Shown: one piece after another, positions 33,879-43,661 of the stretch | How the letters are laid out: the number at the start of each line of letters is the position of its first letter | Numbering within the stretch: position 1 is the first letter of the stretch | Assembly: GCF_900101875.1 (NCBI RefSeq) | Contig: NZ_FNAI01000020.1 | Coordinates: 51,160 to 115,159, forward strand | Length of the DNA stretch: 64,000 nucleotides | Reading direction: 5' to 3' | Source of the DNA: Mucilaginibacter pineti | GTDB lineage: Bacteria; Bacteroidota; Bacteroidia; Sphingobacteriales; Sphingobacteriaceae | Notes under the pieces: model-generated | Told to the model about the DNA's origin: nothing | The model's database searches: none | The model's input: only the letters and a program-made list of their open reading frames with translations | Position numbers and translations under genes: made by a program

Positions 33879-36800
33879 TTATTTGCTGTTGGTGTAGTAA
33901 TTCAGTTGGAGAGCACTCTGGTTGTATTCATTCAGCACATCTAAATAGTTGCGCTGAATGTCGATGGCTTGCGTGAGGTATTGCGATAGCTCGGCGAAGC
34001 TGATCTCTCCAGAACGGTAGGAAAGATTGGCAGCTTTAATAATGGCATCAGCTTGCCGGAGCCCGGTTGCGGTATAATAGTCCAGCAGGTCATTATTCTT
34101 TTGCAGGGTTTCCAATTCCTGGTTATAAGAAGTGCTGAAGGCGAGCTGCTGATCTGTCAATACTGTTTGCTGGTAGCTTCTTTCCAGTTGTGCCGCTTTA
34201 ACTGCATGTTTATACTGGCCCCGTCCAAATAGCGGAATACCCACAGTTACCGAGAACCCGGAATAAGCCGGGGTAACACCATATAAGCGTTGCGAAAAGA
34301 AACGGCCTTCAAAGGATGGCATCTGACCCTGTCCGGCTACTTTTACTTCCGCGCCCGCAATATTCACGTTCTGCTGTTGTATCTTAAGCAAGGGGTGCGC
34401 ATTGGTATCCGCTGTTGTTCCTTCCAACTCCACTTTTCGTAAAGGGCTGCTGTCGGGCAGTAAGGCCAGTTGTACATTTAACAATCGTTTCAAGGCTTCC
34501 TGCTGGTTTTTGATATCCTTTTGGATCAACCGCAACTGCACTGTGGTTTCCCGGGCTTTGGCCTGGGCGGCAATACTGTCCAGCCCGGCATTCTCACCGG
34601 TTTTTACCCTCAATACAGCGGCTTTGGCCAGCGTTCCGTAAATACTGTCAAGCCGTTGCCATAAGCGTTGTTTGCTCTGGTAATACCATAAATTATAGTA
34701 GGTGCCGGCAATGTTTCTTTTAACCTCCATCACCTGTGCCTGGCGGGAATACTCGGCAGAGCGGGTTTGTTCCTGCAAGAGGTTTTTACGTGCCTTATAA
34801 AGACCGGGCCAGTCCATAGTTTGGGAAAGACCGATCTTCAGGATACCTTTCTGATCCTGCGGGTTGATATCCTCATTTTCCACGAATACACCTGTTTTGG
34901 GAAGCGTAAAGGCTGTTTTACCCAACTCCCTGCGCTGATCGATCTTTAAATTAGATGAACGTAACTGCAAGTTGTTTTGAATAGCTATTTCATAAGCTTC
35001 ATTCAAGGTGATTCTTTTTGCTGTAGGGGTTGTTTGTGCAAAGGCAGGCAGTGTGATTGCAAAAACCAACAGTGTTAACACTATTTTCTTTGTCTTTGCC
35101 GAAGGGTTGATCTTTTTTTTAGTGAAGATGAGGTAAAGCAAAGGCAATACAACTAAGGTTAACAGTGTCGCGGTAAGCAACCCGCCGATCACTACGGTTG
35201 CCAAAGGTTTTTGAACCTCGGCACCGGCGCTGGACGAAACAGCCATCGGCAGGAAGCCCAAGGAGGCTACAGCGCCAGTCATCAATACAGGTCGCAACCG
35301 TTCTTTTGTACCCCGGTAAATGCGTTCCATGATATCCTCAACGCCATCTTTAGCCAACTGGTTAAAGGTGCCAATGAGTACAATGCCATTCAATACCGCC
35401 ACGCCAAACAGCGCAATAAAACCAACCCCTGCCGAAATACTGAACGGCATTCCCCGTAATAGCAGCGCGAACACACCACCAATGGCAGACATGGGTATGG
35501 CTGTAAAGATTAGCGTAGCCTGTTTAATAGAATGGAAAGTAAAATACAGCAGGATAAAGATGAGTAGCAAAGCCGCCGGAACTGCGATCATCAGCCTGGC
35601 ACTTGCCTGCCGCAGGTTTTCAAACGTACCGCCATAAGTATAATAGTAGCCTGTAGGCAATGGAACTTTGGCATTAAGTTTTACCTGTACATCTTTCACC
35701 ACGCTTTCTACATCTCTGCCGGTTACATTAAAGCTGGTTACAATGCGCCGGCGGGCATTTTCCCGGCTGATTTGCGCCGGACCTGTTTCGTAGGATATCG
35801 TTGCCACCTGTGATAAAGGCACCTGGTTACCCTCAGGGGTGGGGATAAACAGTTCGCTTACATTTTCAATAGCGTTGCGATGGGCAGAATCCAGCCTGAC
35901 CACCAGGTCAAACCTACGCTCGTTCTCATAAATGGAACCGGCGGTATTACCCGCAAATGCAGTGCTGATCACCCGGTTCACATCTTCGATATTCAACCCG
36001 TAATTGGCCATTCGTGCCCGGTCGTATTTTACGGTGATCTGGGGCAATCCGCTTACCCGCTCTACCTGTGGTTGCGTAACACCGGCTATTGGCTTAATGG
36101 CCTGTGCAACTTTAACAGCCAGCAGGTTCAGGGTATCCAAATTCTCACCAAAGATCTTTACAGCTACATCTTGTTTTACACCAGTCATTAATTCGTTAAA
36201 ACGCATCTGGATGGGTTGGCTGGGTTCGGCTATTACACCGGGGAGGTCAGCTAAAGTATTCCGCATATCATCGGCCAGTTCATAAAATCCTTTACCATCC
36301 GGCCACTCTGATTTATCCTTTAGTACAACTATCAGGTCGGATGCTTCTGGCGGCATAGGGTCGGTAGCTACATCGGCGCTGCCCGTTTTGCCAACAACCA
36401 TTTTTACTTCGGGATATTTACGCAGCATCCGTTCGGCCTGCATAATGGTTTCGGTGCTTTGCGATAAAGAAGTTCCCTGTGGTAATACAAATTCTATCGC
36501 ATAGTCACCCTCTTCCAGTTGGGGTATAAATTCGCCGCCCATGCGGGAAAAGATAAACACGCTCACTATCATAAGAATAACCGCCACTGCAACAACCTGG
36601 TATTTAAACCGGATAGCCGCTTTTAAAACAGGTTCATATTTGCGCTGGAAAAAGCCGATCATCCGATCAGAAAATGTCTTTTTAGGCTCGGCATTTTTGG
36701 ACAGGAACAGGGCCGACATCATGGGAATATAGGTGAGTGACAATAATAACGCACCCAATATGGCAAAACCTACGGTTTGGGCCATTGGACGAAACATCTT

Positions 36801-38213
36801 ACCTTCAATACCCGTTAGCGTAAGAATAGGAATATAAACCACCAAAATAATGATTTCACCAAACGCCGCGCTGTTACGGATGCGGGAGGCAGATAGGAAT
36901 ACTTCCTCATCCATTTCCTGCTGGGTAAACCTGCCGGTGATTTTGCGCAGTGCGAGGTGGTGCATGGTAGCTTCTACAATAATAACTGCTCCATCCACGA
37001 TGAGGCCGAAATCAATGGCCCCTAATGACATCAGGTTGGCTGATACGCCAAAAAGATTCATTAACGAAAGTGCGAACAATAATGATAAAGGGATAGCAGA
37101 GGCTACAATAAGCCCGGCCCGCCAGTTTCCCAGGAAAAGCACCAACACAAAGATCACGATCAACGCGCCTTCGGTAAGGTTTCGTTCTACAGTGCTGATC
37201 GCCCGGTTGATAAGATTAGTACGATCAAGGAATGGTTCGATTACCACATCGGCCGGAAGTGACTTCTGTACCAGATTCATCCGTTCTTTCACCAGGCCTA
37301 CTACTTCGGCACTGTTAGCGCCCTTGGTCATCAGTACTATACCGCCAACCACCTCCTTTTCGCCATTGTAGGTCATGGCCCCATATCTTGGCGGTGAGCC
37401 TAACTGAATTTTGCCGATATTTTTAACCAGTATTGGTACGCCATTGGCCTGCCGCTTAATGATAGTATTCTCAATATCGGGGATGCCCGACATTAAACCC
37501 ACCCCGCGGATGAAATACGCATTTGGCTTTTTATCAATATAAGCCCCACCCGTATTCTGGTTGTTTTTCTCCAATGCTGTAAAAACTTCGGGAATGGTCA
37601 CATCCATCGCTTTCAGCTTATCGGGGTCAAGCGCAACCTCAAATTGTTTCGATACACCACCAAAGGCAGTAACTTCGGCAACACCTGCAATGCCATATAG
37701 CTGGCGGGTTACAATCCAATCCTGCATGGTGCGGAGATCCATTGCCGAGTATTTATGCTCACTTCCTTTTTTGGGGTGAAGGACATACTGGTAGATCTCG
37801 CCCAATCCTGTTGTAACCGGGGCCATTTCGGGCCTGCCGGTACCTTTAGGGATTTGTTCCTGCACTTCGTTCAGCTTTTCTGCAATGAGCTGGCGGGCAA
37901 AATACACATCCACGGATTCTTTAAATACAATGGTAATCACACTCAATCCGAACCGGGACATGGAGCGCATTTCGGTAACATTAGGCAGGTTGGAGAGCGA
38001 TCGCTCTACCGGGTAGGTGATAAATTGTTCAACTTCCTGCGCGGCTAAAGTAGGTGCTTTGGTAATTACCTGCACCTGGTTATTGGTAATGTCGGGTAAA
38101 GCATCAACCGCAATCTGTGTGGTACTCCAGATACCCCAGGCAATAAGTGCCAGGGTAAAAAAGCCAATCACCAGTTTATTACGGATGCTGAACCGTATAA
38201 TGGCATCTAACAT
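33879..38213 (-). CDS. Heavy-metal RND pump (CusA/CzcA type) fused to outer-membrane channel (CusC/TolC type)
   Basis: 1444 residues from the ATG at 38213 (MLDAIIRFSIRNKLVIGFF); upstream in-frame ATG codons add only a short non-conserved stretch. Residues 1 to about 1030 form a full RND permease of the heavy-metal class (GAIDFGLIVDGAVIIVEATM, EFIPQLEEGDYAIEFVLPQG, AVLNGIVLIGTFNQLAKDGV). After KKKINPSAKTKKI, a signal-like hydrophobic stretch (ILTLLVFAITLPAFAQ type) leads into an outer-membrane efflux protein of about 400 residues (RITLNEAYEIAIQNNLQLRS, VKRNIAGTYYNLWYYQSKQR). The single ORF thus encodes an inner-membrane pump and an outer-membrane channel. Such fusions are known in Bacteroidetes annotations; whether it is cleaved is unknown. 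Confidence 0.9.
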   Translation of the reverse strand: MLDAIIRFSIRNKLVIGFFTLALIAWGIWSTTQIAVDALPDITNNQVQVITKAPTLAAQEVEQFITYPVERSLSNLPNVTEMRSMSRFGLSVITIVFKESVDVYFARQLIAEKLNEVQEQIPKGTGRPEMAPVTTGLGEIYQYVLHPKKGSEHKYSAMDLRTMQDWIVTRQLYGIAGVAEVTAFGGVSKQFEVALDPDKLKAMDVTIPEVFTALEKNNQNTGGAYIDKKPNAYFIRGVGLMSGIPDIENTIIKRQANGVPILVKNIGKIQLGSPPRYGAMTYNGEKEVVGGIVLMTKGANSAEVVGLVKERMNLVQKSLPADVVIEPFLDRTNLINRAISTVERNLTEGALIVIFVLVLFLGNWRAGLIVASAIPLSLLFALSLMNLFGVSANLMSLGAIDFGLIVDGAVIIVEATMHHLALRKITGRFTQQEMDEEVFLSASRIRNSAAFGEIIILVVYIPILTLTGIEGKMFRPMAQTVGFAILGALLLSLTYIPMMSALFLSKNAEPKKTFSDRMIGFFQRKYEPVLKAAIRFKYQVVAVAVILMIVSVFIFSRMGGEFIPQLEEGDYAIEFVLPQGTSLSQSTETIMQAERMLRKYPEVKMVVGKTGSADVATDPMPPEASDLIVVLKDKSEWPDGKGFYELADDMRNTLADLPGVIAEPSQPIQMRFNELMTGVKQDVAVKIFGENLDTLNLLAVKVAQAIKPIAGVTQPQVERVSGLPQITVKYDRARMANYGLNIEDVNRVISTAFAGNTAGSIYENERRFDLVVRLDSAHRNAIENVSELFIPTPEGNQVPLSQVATISYETGPAQISRENARRRIVTSFNVTGRDVESVVKDVQVKLNAKVPLPTGYYYTYGGTFENLRQASARLMIAVPAALLLIFILLYFTFHSIKQATLIFTAIPMSAIGGVFALLLRGMPFSISAGVGFIALFGVAVLNGIVLIGTFNQLAKDGVEDIMERIYRGTKERLRPVLMTGAVASLGFLPMAVSSSAGAEVQKPLATVVIGGLLTATLLTLVVLPLLYLIFTKKKINPSAKTKKIVLTLLVFAITLPAFAQTTPTAKRITLNEAYEIAIQNNLQLRSSNLKIDQRRELGKTAFTLPKTGVFVENEDINPQDQKGILKIGLSQTMDWPGLYKARKNLLQEQTRSAEYSRQAQVMEVKRNIAGTYYNLWYYQSKQRLWQRLDSIYGTLAKAAVLRVKTGENAGLDSIAAQAKARETTVQLRLIQKDIKNQQEALKRLLNVQLALLPDSSPLRKVELEGTTADTNAHPLLKIQQQNVNIAGAEVKVAGQGQMPSFEGRFFSQRLYGVTPAYSGFSVTVGIPLFGRGQYKHAVKAAQLERSYQQTVLTDQQLAFSTSYNQELETLQKNNDLLDYYTATGLRQADAIIKAANLSYRSGEISFAELSQYLTQAIDIQRNYLDVLNEYNQSALQLNYYTNSK

Positions 38214-38293
38214 AAATAATTTCTGAAAAAGGAATAAATAAAACACAACCAACCTGTTTGCAGGTGAATTGCATACTTAAAAAAGAGAAAAGA

Positions 38294-38608
38294 TTATGCT
38301 GACTGTGGTGGTTGCCAAATGGCCATGCTCTGTTCCTGAACAGCAGGGATTTTGCTGTCGGGATATTGGCGGTCAACTACTTTGAAGAATAAACCTGAAA
38401 CAGGTTTGCTTACGAGATTCCTGGCTGTGGAGCAGCAGGTACAGGTACAAAAAGGCGGACATACTTCCTGCCCGGCGTGGTCATTACCGGAATGGGTTGT
38501 CTGAATGGTAGCGTGAACTACGCTGGCCATGTTATCTTCCCTGTCCTGGCACGGTAAGATCGCCAGCAAGGTAAAGTATAAACTGAATAAGAAAGCCAGG
38601 TATTTCAT
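38294..38608 (-). CDS. Small Cys/His-rich periplasmic protein (DUF6660-like) ahead of metal efflux genes
   Basis: 104 residues from the ATG at 38608 (MKYLAFLFSLYFTLLAILPC), giving a signal peptide; an ATG 18 bases upstream is possible. After export the protein has a cluster of metal-binding residues: HATIQTTHSGNDHAG followed by CPPFCTCTCC. It ends 80 bases before the pump gene on the same strand, so it is probably the first gene of the efflux operon. Small proteins of this kind occur next to CusA-type pumps in Bacteroidetes (DUF6660, recalled from family knowledge). A periplasmic metal-binding or metal-sensing role is inferred. Confidence 0.7.
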   Translation of the reverse strand: MKYLAFLFSLYFTLLAILPCQDREDNMASVVHATIQTTHSGNDHAGQEVCPPFCTCTCCSTARNLVSKPVSGLFFKVVDRQYPDSKIPAVQEQSMAIWQPPQSA

Positions 38609-38763
38609 CCGTTTGCAAAAGTACAAATAAATTGAGAAACGTGCTATAATCAGAATTACGCAATGGCGTGGGTTTACTTAAAATGACGTAGGAGGGGACC
38701 AACCCCGGGCACACTTATTCAATGACCATTATGCCTAATATTGCGCCGCTTAAATTAATGCTG

Positions 38764-38771
38764 TATCTTTA
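38764..38771 (+). promoter_or_regulatory. Possible promoter for the glycosyltransferase-like gene
   Basis: TATCTTTA matches the Bacteroidetes -7 consensus TAnnTTTG at all but the last base, with a TTG at 38741-38743 placed 20 bases upstream. It lies about 100 bases before the ATG at 38874. Confidence 0.3.
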
Positions 38772-38873
38772 TCCCCCAGAATAATATGCTAAATATAAGC
38801 TTCTCATTATAGCTAAACGCAGCTGCTTTGTACATATTAATTTTTTTACCACAAAATCGGGATACGATTGGCT

Positions 38874-39908
38874 ATGAAAGCAATATTTGGGACGTTTAAT
38901 ATAGATATGTTGCCTATAGAAGCTATTGACGTTTCAAACAAAGTCAGTAGTTATTTAAAAGAGAATGTTATAGTAATTCCTGGAAATACCGTTTTTCGCG
39001 ATGTATTTGGAGATGTTGGCGGGAAGGGCAAAAGATATTTACAGCTATCTGCGAATAATCAGGTATATAATATACTGGAAGATCAATATGTGGAGGATAT
39101 TAAAATTGAGCTCTCCCACGCTGTAAATAATATTAAAATTGTTTATTACTTTTTTACAAGCCCAAATTCAAATTGGCGGGCCATACTCTCGGGGCAGTTA
39201 TATCAGTTAAAGAGTTACGGGATTTTGTCCGAAGCAGATCTATATATCCATGTAACCGACGCTAATAATTATACTGATGAGATTAAGGAGATTATAAAAA
39301 ACATATTTCCGGCGGCAATTGTACATACATCATTTGTTAACCAGTTTGAATATCCAGCGCTCAAATTAGCACATGATTTGGCCGTAGAATCTCCGGAAAG
39401 TATAATCCTATACTTTCATAGTAAAGGGATGACACATAACCTCCATTCGCGAGCCCTTGAGGAAATTTTCTTACTCACCAAAACATTTCAAAACTGGCGA
39501 AAAAACATACAGTTACTCAATACAGAAAATAAGCAAAAAGCTGGTTTGTTCTCGTCGAAAGAAGGATGGATCTGGTATAATTTCTGGTACGCTAAAGGAG
39601 AATATTTGGCTAAGTGCAGTGCGCCGGAAATTAGCGATAATAGATACTATTACGAAGGCTGGCTTGGTTTGGCCAATCCCGAAAGAACATTGCCGGCTGA
39701 TGATTGCCTTAATCTGTTTAAGATTAAAAATGTATCCAAACAATATTTTACCCCGGTCGAAGCCGACATATACAAAGTAAACCTTATGGAAAAGCTGTTT
39801 TCACATGCCGAACGTAAAGAGTTTAGGGTTGTAAGAACTTCTTTTATGATACATTGTCAGTTAAAAATAGATTCGTTTTTTAAACTTTTCAAAAAGCGGA
39901 AAAAATAG
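38874..39908 (+). CDS. Putative glycosyltransferase-like protein
   Basis: 344 residues from the ATG at 38874 (a TTG six bases upstream is also in frame). No signal peptide; the N-terminus is soluble and the C-terminus basic (FKLFKKRKK). Two motifs suggest a glycosyltransferase-like fold seen in capsule and surface-polysaccharide proteins: LYFHSKGMTH at 179-188 and WYNFWYAKGEYL at 234-245, resembling HSKG and GNFWWA motifs of that group. An internal Asp-rich segment (DLYIHVTDANNY) may bind nucleotide-sugar and metal. The gene is isolated, AT-rich by eye compared with its neighbours and bordered by non-coding DNA, which may indicate acquisition by transfer. Function otherwise unassigned. Confidence 0.5.
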   Translation: MKAIFGTFNIDMLPIEAIDVSNKVSSYLKENVIVIPGNTVFRDVFGDVGGKGKRYLQLSANNQVYNILEDQYVEDIKIELSHAVNNIKIVYYFFTSPNSNWRAILSGQLYQLKSYGILSEADLYIHVTDANNYTDEIKEIIKNIFPAAIVHTSFVNQFEYPALKLAHDLAVESPESIILYFHSKGMTHNLHSRALEEIFLLTKTFQNWRKNIQLLNTENKQKAGLFSSKEGWIWYNFWYAKGEYLAKCSAPEISDNRYYYEGWLGLANPERTLPADDCLNLFKIKNVSKQYFTPVEADIYKVNLMEKLFSHAERKEFRVVRTSFMIHCQLKIDSFFKLFKKRKK

Positions 39909-40072
39909 TGGTTGAGAAATTATTGGAAAAAACCAATGTATTGCCCCTGTTAGCCAATTTAATTCCAAATTTCCGTCAAAAGGCACAGACCGAAGATCAT
40001 CAAACCGGGCCGGTGATAAAATGGTTTATCCTGGGGGTATCAATATACCAATACATCTTTTTACTTTTTTAA
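39908..40072 (+). CDS. Possible small membrane ORF coupled to the upstream gene
   Basis: A 54-codon ORF starts with GTG overlapping the last base of the preceding TAG stop (TAGTG), an arrangement that allows translational coupling. Residues 38-54 (IKWFILGVSIYQYIFLLF) would make one membrane helix. No family is recognised. It may be real or chance; the GTG start and lack of homologue recognition keep confidence low. Confidence 0.2.
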   Translation: MVEKLLEKTNVLPLLANLIPNFRQKAQTEDHQTGPVIKWFILGVSIYQYIFLLF

Positions 40073-40333
40073 GTTGACCTGATGATATATGATACGGGTA
40101 TTTATCGCCTGATAATTTAATTCTGCCCTTTTTTTCTCAATCGATTGTATTTATTACAGCAACGGTCGCCAAAAAATACCATACTATTTGTATCCCCGAT
40201 TCTCTTTTGCTCTTGCAGGCGATCAACGCCCAAAAATGTCAAAAACGGGATAATAATTTTATATAGATGGTTAATTAGGCGACAATGAAGGGCTTTTAAA
40301 GGCAATATATTTGGCCAGTCAGTATTTCAATAA
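40073..40333. other. Intergenic AT-rich stretch without recognised genes
   Basis: About 260 bases between the small ORF and the leader of the second susC gene. A minus-strand ORF of 62 codons exists here (40117-40305), but it is compositionally unremarkable and I recognise nothing in it. No operator or terminator stands out. It may be decayed sequence. Confidence 0.4.
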
Positions 40334-40363
40334 TTAGTTGTACTTCAGTTATATACAACTAAT
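40333..40363. promoter_or_regulatory. Inverted repeat upstream of second susC
   Basis: ATTAGTTGTA (40333-40342) and TACAACTAAT (40354-40363) are perfect 10-bp inverted arms separated by 11 bases, ending 32 bases before the likely susC ATG. It could be an operator for a dimeric regulator or a hairpin in the mRNA leader. It is unlike the CG-centred LacI operators of the first locus. Confidence 0.5.
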
Positions 40364-40395
40364 CCTGATTGATTATAAACCAAATTAAACCCAAA

Positions 40396-43300
40396 ATGCC
40401 CATGATGAGAAATCTTTACTCAAGAGTTTTGTTTGCCTTTTTTTTACTGATTTTTTCCAGTGCCTTGCACGCTCAGGAAAATATTCAGGTGAGAGGAATT
40501 GTTTCTGATACGCTTTCGCGTCGTATACAAGGTGCAACCGTAGCACTGTCAGGAAGTACCAAAATTGGCGCAATAACAGACAAGGACGGTAATTATGCTA
40601 TTACTGTTAAATCGAATGCCACGTTAGTATTTTCGTCGGTCGGTTTTTTAAAAACTACTATCGATGTTAACGGGCAAAAGATTATTAATGTTCACCTCAA
40701 AGAGTTCGTAACGCAAAGCGAAGAAATTGTAGTTACGGCATTTGGGCGAAAACAATTAAAAGAGGCCGTTGTAGGGTCAGTTGTTACCATAAACCCAAAA
40801 GAATTAAAAATTCCGGCCAGTAACCTGACAACTGCACTCGCAGGACGGGTGGCAGGGCTAATTTCTTTCCAGGGTAACGGCCAACCCGGTCAGGATAATG
40901 CCCAGTTCTTTATACGCGGGGTCACTACATTTGGCTATAAGCAGGACCCTCTGATACTTATTGACAACGTTGAACTAACCTCCAGCGACCTGGCAAGGCT
41001 TCAGGTAGATGATATTGAAAGCTTCAGTATTCTTAAAGATGCATCAGCAACAGCACTTTATGGCGCCAGGGGTGCCAATGGTGTAATCCTGGTAACAACC
41101 AAAAGGGGGAAACTCGGGAAAGCCACGCTTAATTTCAGGTTGGAAAATTCAATATCTGCACCGACTAAAACGTTGGAGATAGCCGATCCGATAACCTACA
41201 TGAAGCTTTATGACGAAGCCCAAACCACCCGTAGTCCCTTAGCAGTTCCAAGGTACGATCAGAATAAAATTTATAATACGCAAGCGGCAATGAGGGGTGA
41301 CCCTGGATCAAATTCTTATGTATATCCTGCAGTAAACTGGCTCGATAAATTATTCAACAAAAACGCAACAACGCAGCGTGCTAACCTGAGTGTTAGCGGA
41401 GGAGGGGCCGTAGCAACCTATTACGTTTCGGGATCGGTAAACGTGGATAACGGGATCTTAAAAACTGAGAACAGCAACCCCACCGAAAAAAATAATGTTA
41501 AGCTTCAAAATTACCAGTTAAGATCCAATGTTGATATCAACCTAACTAAAACCACCAAGATATCTGTAATGCTTTGGGGCAACTTTACAGATTATGGAGG
41601 TCCGATCTCTGGTTCGGGACTGGCAACAGATTTATACTATAGGGCACTACATACCAATCCGGTGCTTTTTCCGGCATCTTTTCCCGCAGTGGGTGATAAC
41701 GCAGACGCAACGCATATTCTATTCGGAAACTATCCGGGAGGTTCAGCCAATAGCGTAAATTATGATAATCCATATGCTGATCTTTTGAAGGGATTTCAAA
41801 CCTATTCTGAATCCAGAATGTCGGCACAGGCAGAATTGAACCAAAATTTCAGTTGGGTTATTCCTGGTCTGAACTTTCAGGGCCTATTCAGCACTAACCG
41901 GTATGCGTATTTCGACTATACGCGGCAGTATAACCCGTTTTATTACACGGCACCCACTAACCTTTACGACCCCCAGACCAACAATTACAGCCTATTGTGG
42001 ATTAACCAACAGGCGGGCAATGATCGTGCTACCGAATATCTGAACTATTCGCCCGGTCAGTCAAATATTACAACTTTTATCTTGTTAAGGGGTATACTTA
42101 ACTATAATAATAATTTCGGAAAGAATGGTATCAGCGCTTCTTTGGCGTTGGTAAGGCAGCAAACTTTAAATCCTAATGCGCAAAACCCGGTTACCCATGT
42201 TCCGGATTTACAGTATACCTTACCCTACAGGAATTTAAATTACACAGGCCGGGTAAGTTATTCTTATATGAATAAGTACTTCGTTGAAGCCAACGGCGCC
42301 TATAACGGTTCGGAGCGTTTTTCAGAAAGTAACAGGTTTGGCCTGTTCCCAACAATCGGAGCTTCCTGGGTTGTATCTAACGAAGGTTTCTGGAAAGGCA
42401 GCTTTACCAATATCATCAGCAGGCTTAAGTTCCGGGCAAGTTATGGTTTGGTTGGTAATGATAATATTGGTTCGCAACGATTCTTCTACCTGTCAAATGT
42501 TAATTTGAATGGTGGTAATCCTGCATGGTTTGGCTATAATAATACTAACTATAAGGGCGGTGTTTCAGTTACCAGTTATCCAAATCCCGATGTTACCTGG
42601 GAAAGATCGAAACAAACTAACCTTGCTGTTGAAGCAACGCTGTTTAACGATCTGAATATAACTGCCGAGATCTATAAACAACATCGTTATGACATCCTGA
42701 TGCCGCGGACATCAATCCCAACTTCGGTTGGGCTGGAAAATCAAGGGAGTTCACCCATTGCGGCAAATATCGGCGTTGCCGAATCAAAAGGGCTTGATTT
42801 TAATTTAAACTACAAACACACTTTTAATAATTTTTGGCTATCTGCTTTAGGAAACCTTACCCTAACTGCCAGCAAGTATATTACTTATGAAGAACCGCAA
42901 TATACCGAGCCATGGAGGTATAAAACGGGGCAGCCCATTAACCAGTTTTATGGATTTATAGGAGAACGACTTTTTGTAGACGACAAAGAGGCTGCTGCTT
43001 CACCAACTCAACTGTTTGAATCTGGTGGGGTTGCGCCAAAAGGTGGTGATATTAAATACAGGGATGTTAACGGCGATGGTATTATCTCAGAAAGGGATAT
43101 GGTGCCTATCGGGTTACCAACTACCCCGGCAATCACATATGGCTTTGGCGTATCAGGCGGTTATAAGAATTTTGACCTGAGCGTATTTTTTAACGGTAAC
43201 GCAAGAGTTTCGTTTTTTGTTAACCCGCTTGAAACAAGTCCGTTTGTGGGGGAAACCCAGTTGTTAAAAGGCTATGCCGACAGCCATTGGTCAGAAGATA

Positions 43301-43608
43301 ACCAAAATTTATACGCCCTATATCCTCGACTGGGAACAGACTGGGGAACCCTTTCAAATAATACAAGGGCCAGTACCTGGTGGCTTCGCGATGGCAGCTT
43401 CGTACGGCTTAAATCCGTGGAATTTGGGTATAGTCTTCCTAAGGATATTGTAAAACGGTTAAGGATGTCAAACTTCAGGATTTATCTGAGCGGGCTGAAT
43501 TTGTTAACCTTCAGCTCCTTTAAGCTTTGGGATCCTGAACTGGGTGGTAACGGCTTTAATTATCCGATTCAAAAAGTGCTGAATATTGGTCTTAACGTCA
43601 CTTTCTAA
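40396..43608 (+). CDS. SusC-like TonB-dependent outer-membrane transporter
   Basis: 1070 residues from the ATG at 40396, with ATG codons also 6 and 9 bases later; an upstream TTG is rejected. The signal peptide ends at SSALHAQ. A CarboxypepD_reg domain (QVRGIVSDTLSRRIQGATVA) is followed by a SusC plug with QFFIRGVTTFGYKQDPLILI and ILKDASATALYGARGANGVI, then the beta-barrel ending in LNIGLNVTF. It imports an oligosaccharide with the SusD partner encoded 53 bases downstream. No glycoside hydrolase is adjacent, so the glycan cannot be named. It starts a four-gene outer-membrane set that ends at 48118. Confidence 0.94.
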   Translation: MPMMRNLYSRVLFAFFLLIFSSALHAQENIQVRGIVSDTLSRRIQGATVALSGSTKIGAITDKDGNYAITVKSNATLVFSSVGFLKTTIDVNGQKIINVHLKEFVTQSEEIVVTAFGRKQLKEAVVGSVVTINPKELKIPASNLTTALAGRVAGLISFQGNGQPGQDNAQFFIRGVTTFGYKQDPLILIDNVELTSSDLARLQVDDIESFSILKDASATALYGARGANGVILVTTKRGKLGKATLNFRLENSISAPTKTLEIADPITYMKLYDEAQTTRSPLAVPRYDQNKIYNTQAAMRGDPGSNSYVYPAVNWLDKLFNKNATTQRANLSVSGGGAVATYYVSGSVNVDNGILKTENSNPTEKNNVKLQNYQLRSNVDINLTKTTKISVMLWGNFTDYGGPISGSGLATDLYYRALHTNPVLFPASFPAVGDNADATHILFGNYPGGSANSVNYDNPYADLLKGFQTYSESRMSAQAELNQNFSWVIPGLNFQGLFSTNRYAYFDYTRQYNPFYYTAPTNLYDPQTNNYSLLWINQQAGNDRATEYLNYSPGQSNITTFILLRGILNYNNNFGKNGISASLALVRQQTLNPNAQNPVTHVPDLQYTLPYRNLNYTGRVSYSYMNKYFVEANGAYNGSERFSESNRFGLFPTIGASWVVSNEGFWKGSFTNIISRLKFRASYGLVGNDNIGSQRFFYLSNVNLNGGNPAWFGYNNTNYKGGVSVTSYPNPDVTWERSKQTNLAVEATLFNDLNITAEIYKQHRYDILMPRTSIPTSVGLENQGSSPIAANIGVAESKGLDFNLNYKHTFNNFWLSALGNLTLTASKYITYEEPQYTEPWRYKTGQPINQFYGFIGERLFVDDKEAAASPTQLFESGGVAPKGGDIKYRDVNGDGIISERDMVPIGLPTTPAITYGFGVSGGYKNFDLSVFFNGNARVSFFVNPLETSPFVGETQLLKGYADSHWSEDNQNLYALYPRLGTDWGTLSNNTRASTWWLRDGSFVRLKSVEFGYSLPKDIVKRLRMSNFRIYLSGLNLLTFSSFKLWDPELGGNGFNYPIQKVLNIGLNVTF

Positions 43609-43661
43609 ATTTCGCCATCACGATTTATTCAACAGTTAAGAGTTTTAAATTATAAGAAGCA

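Noticed and set aside
36850..37371. A 173-codon plus-strand ORF opposite the RND pump.
   Set aside because: Antisense shadow of the conserved pump, rich in Ser/Arg/Thr as expected from reversed codons.
40117..40305. A 62-codon minus-strand ORF before the second susC gene.
   Set aside because: No start context, no family resemblance and it lies in AT-rich intergenic DNA; probably chance.
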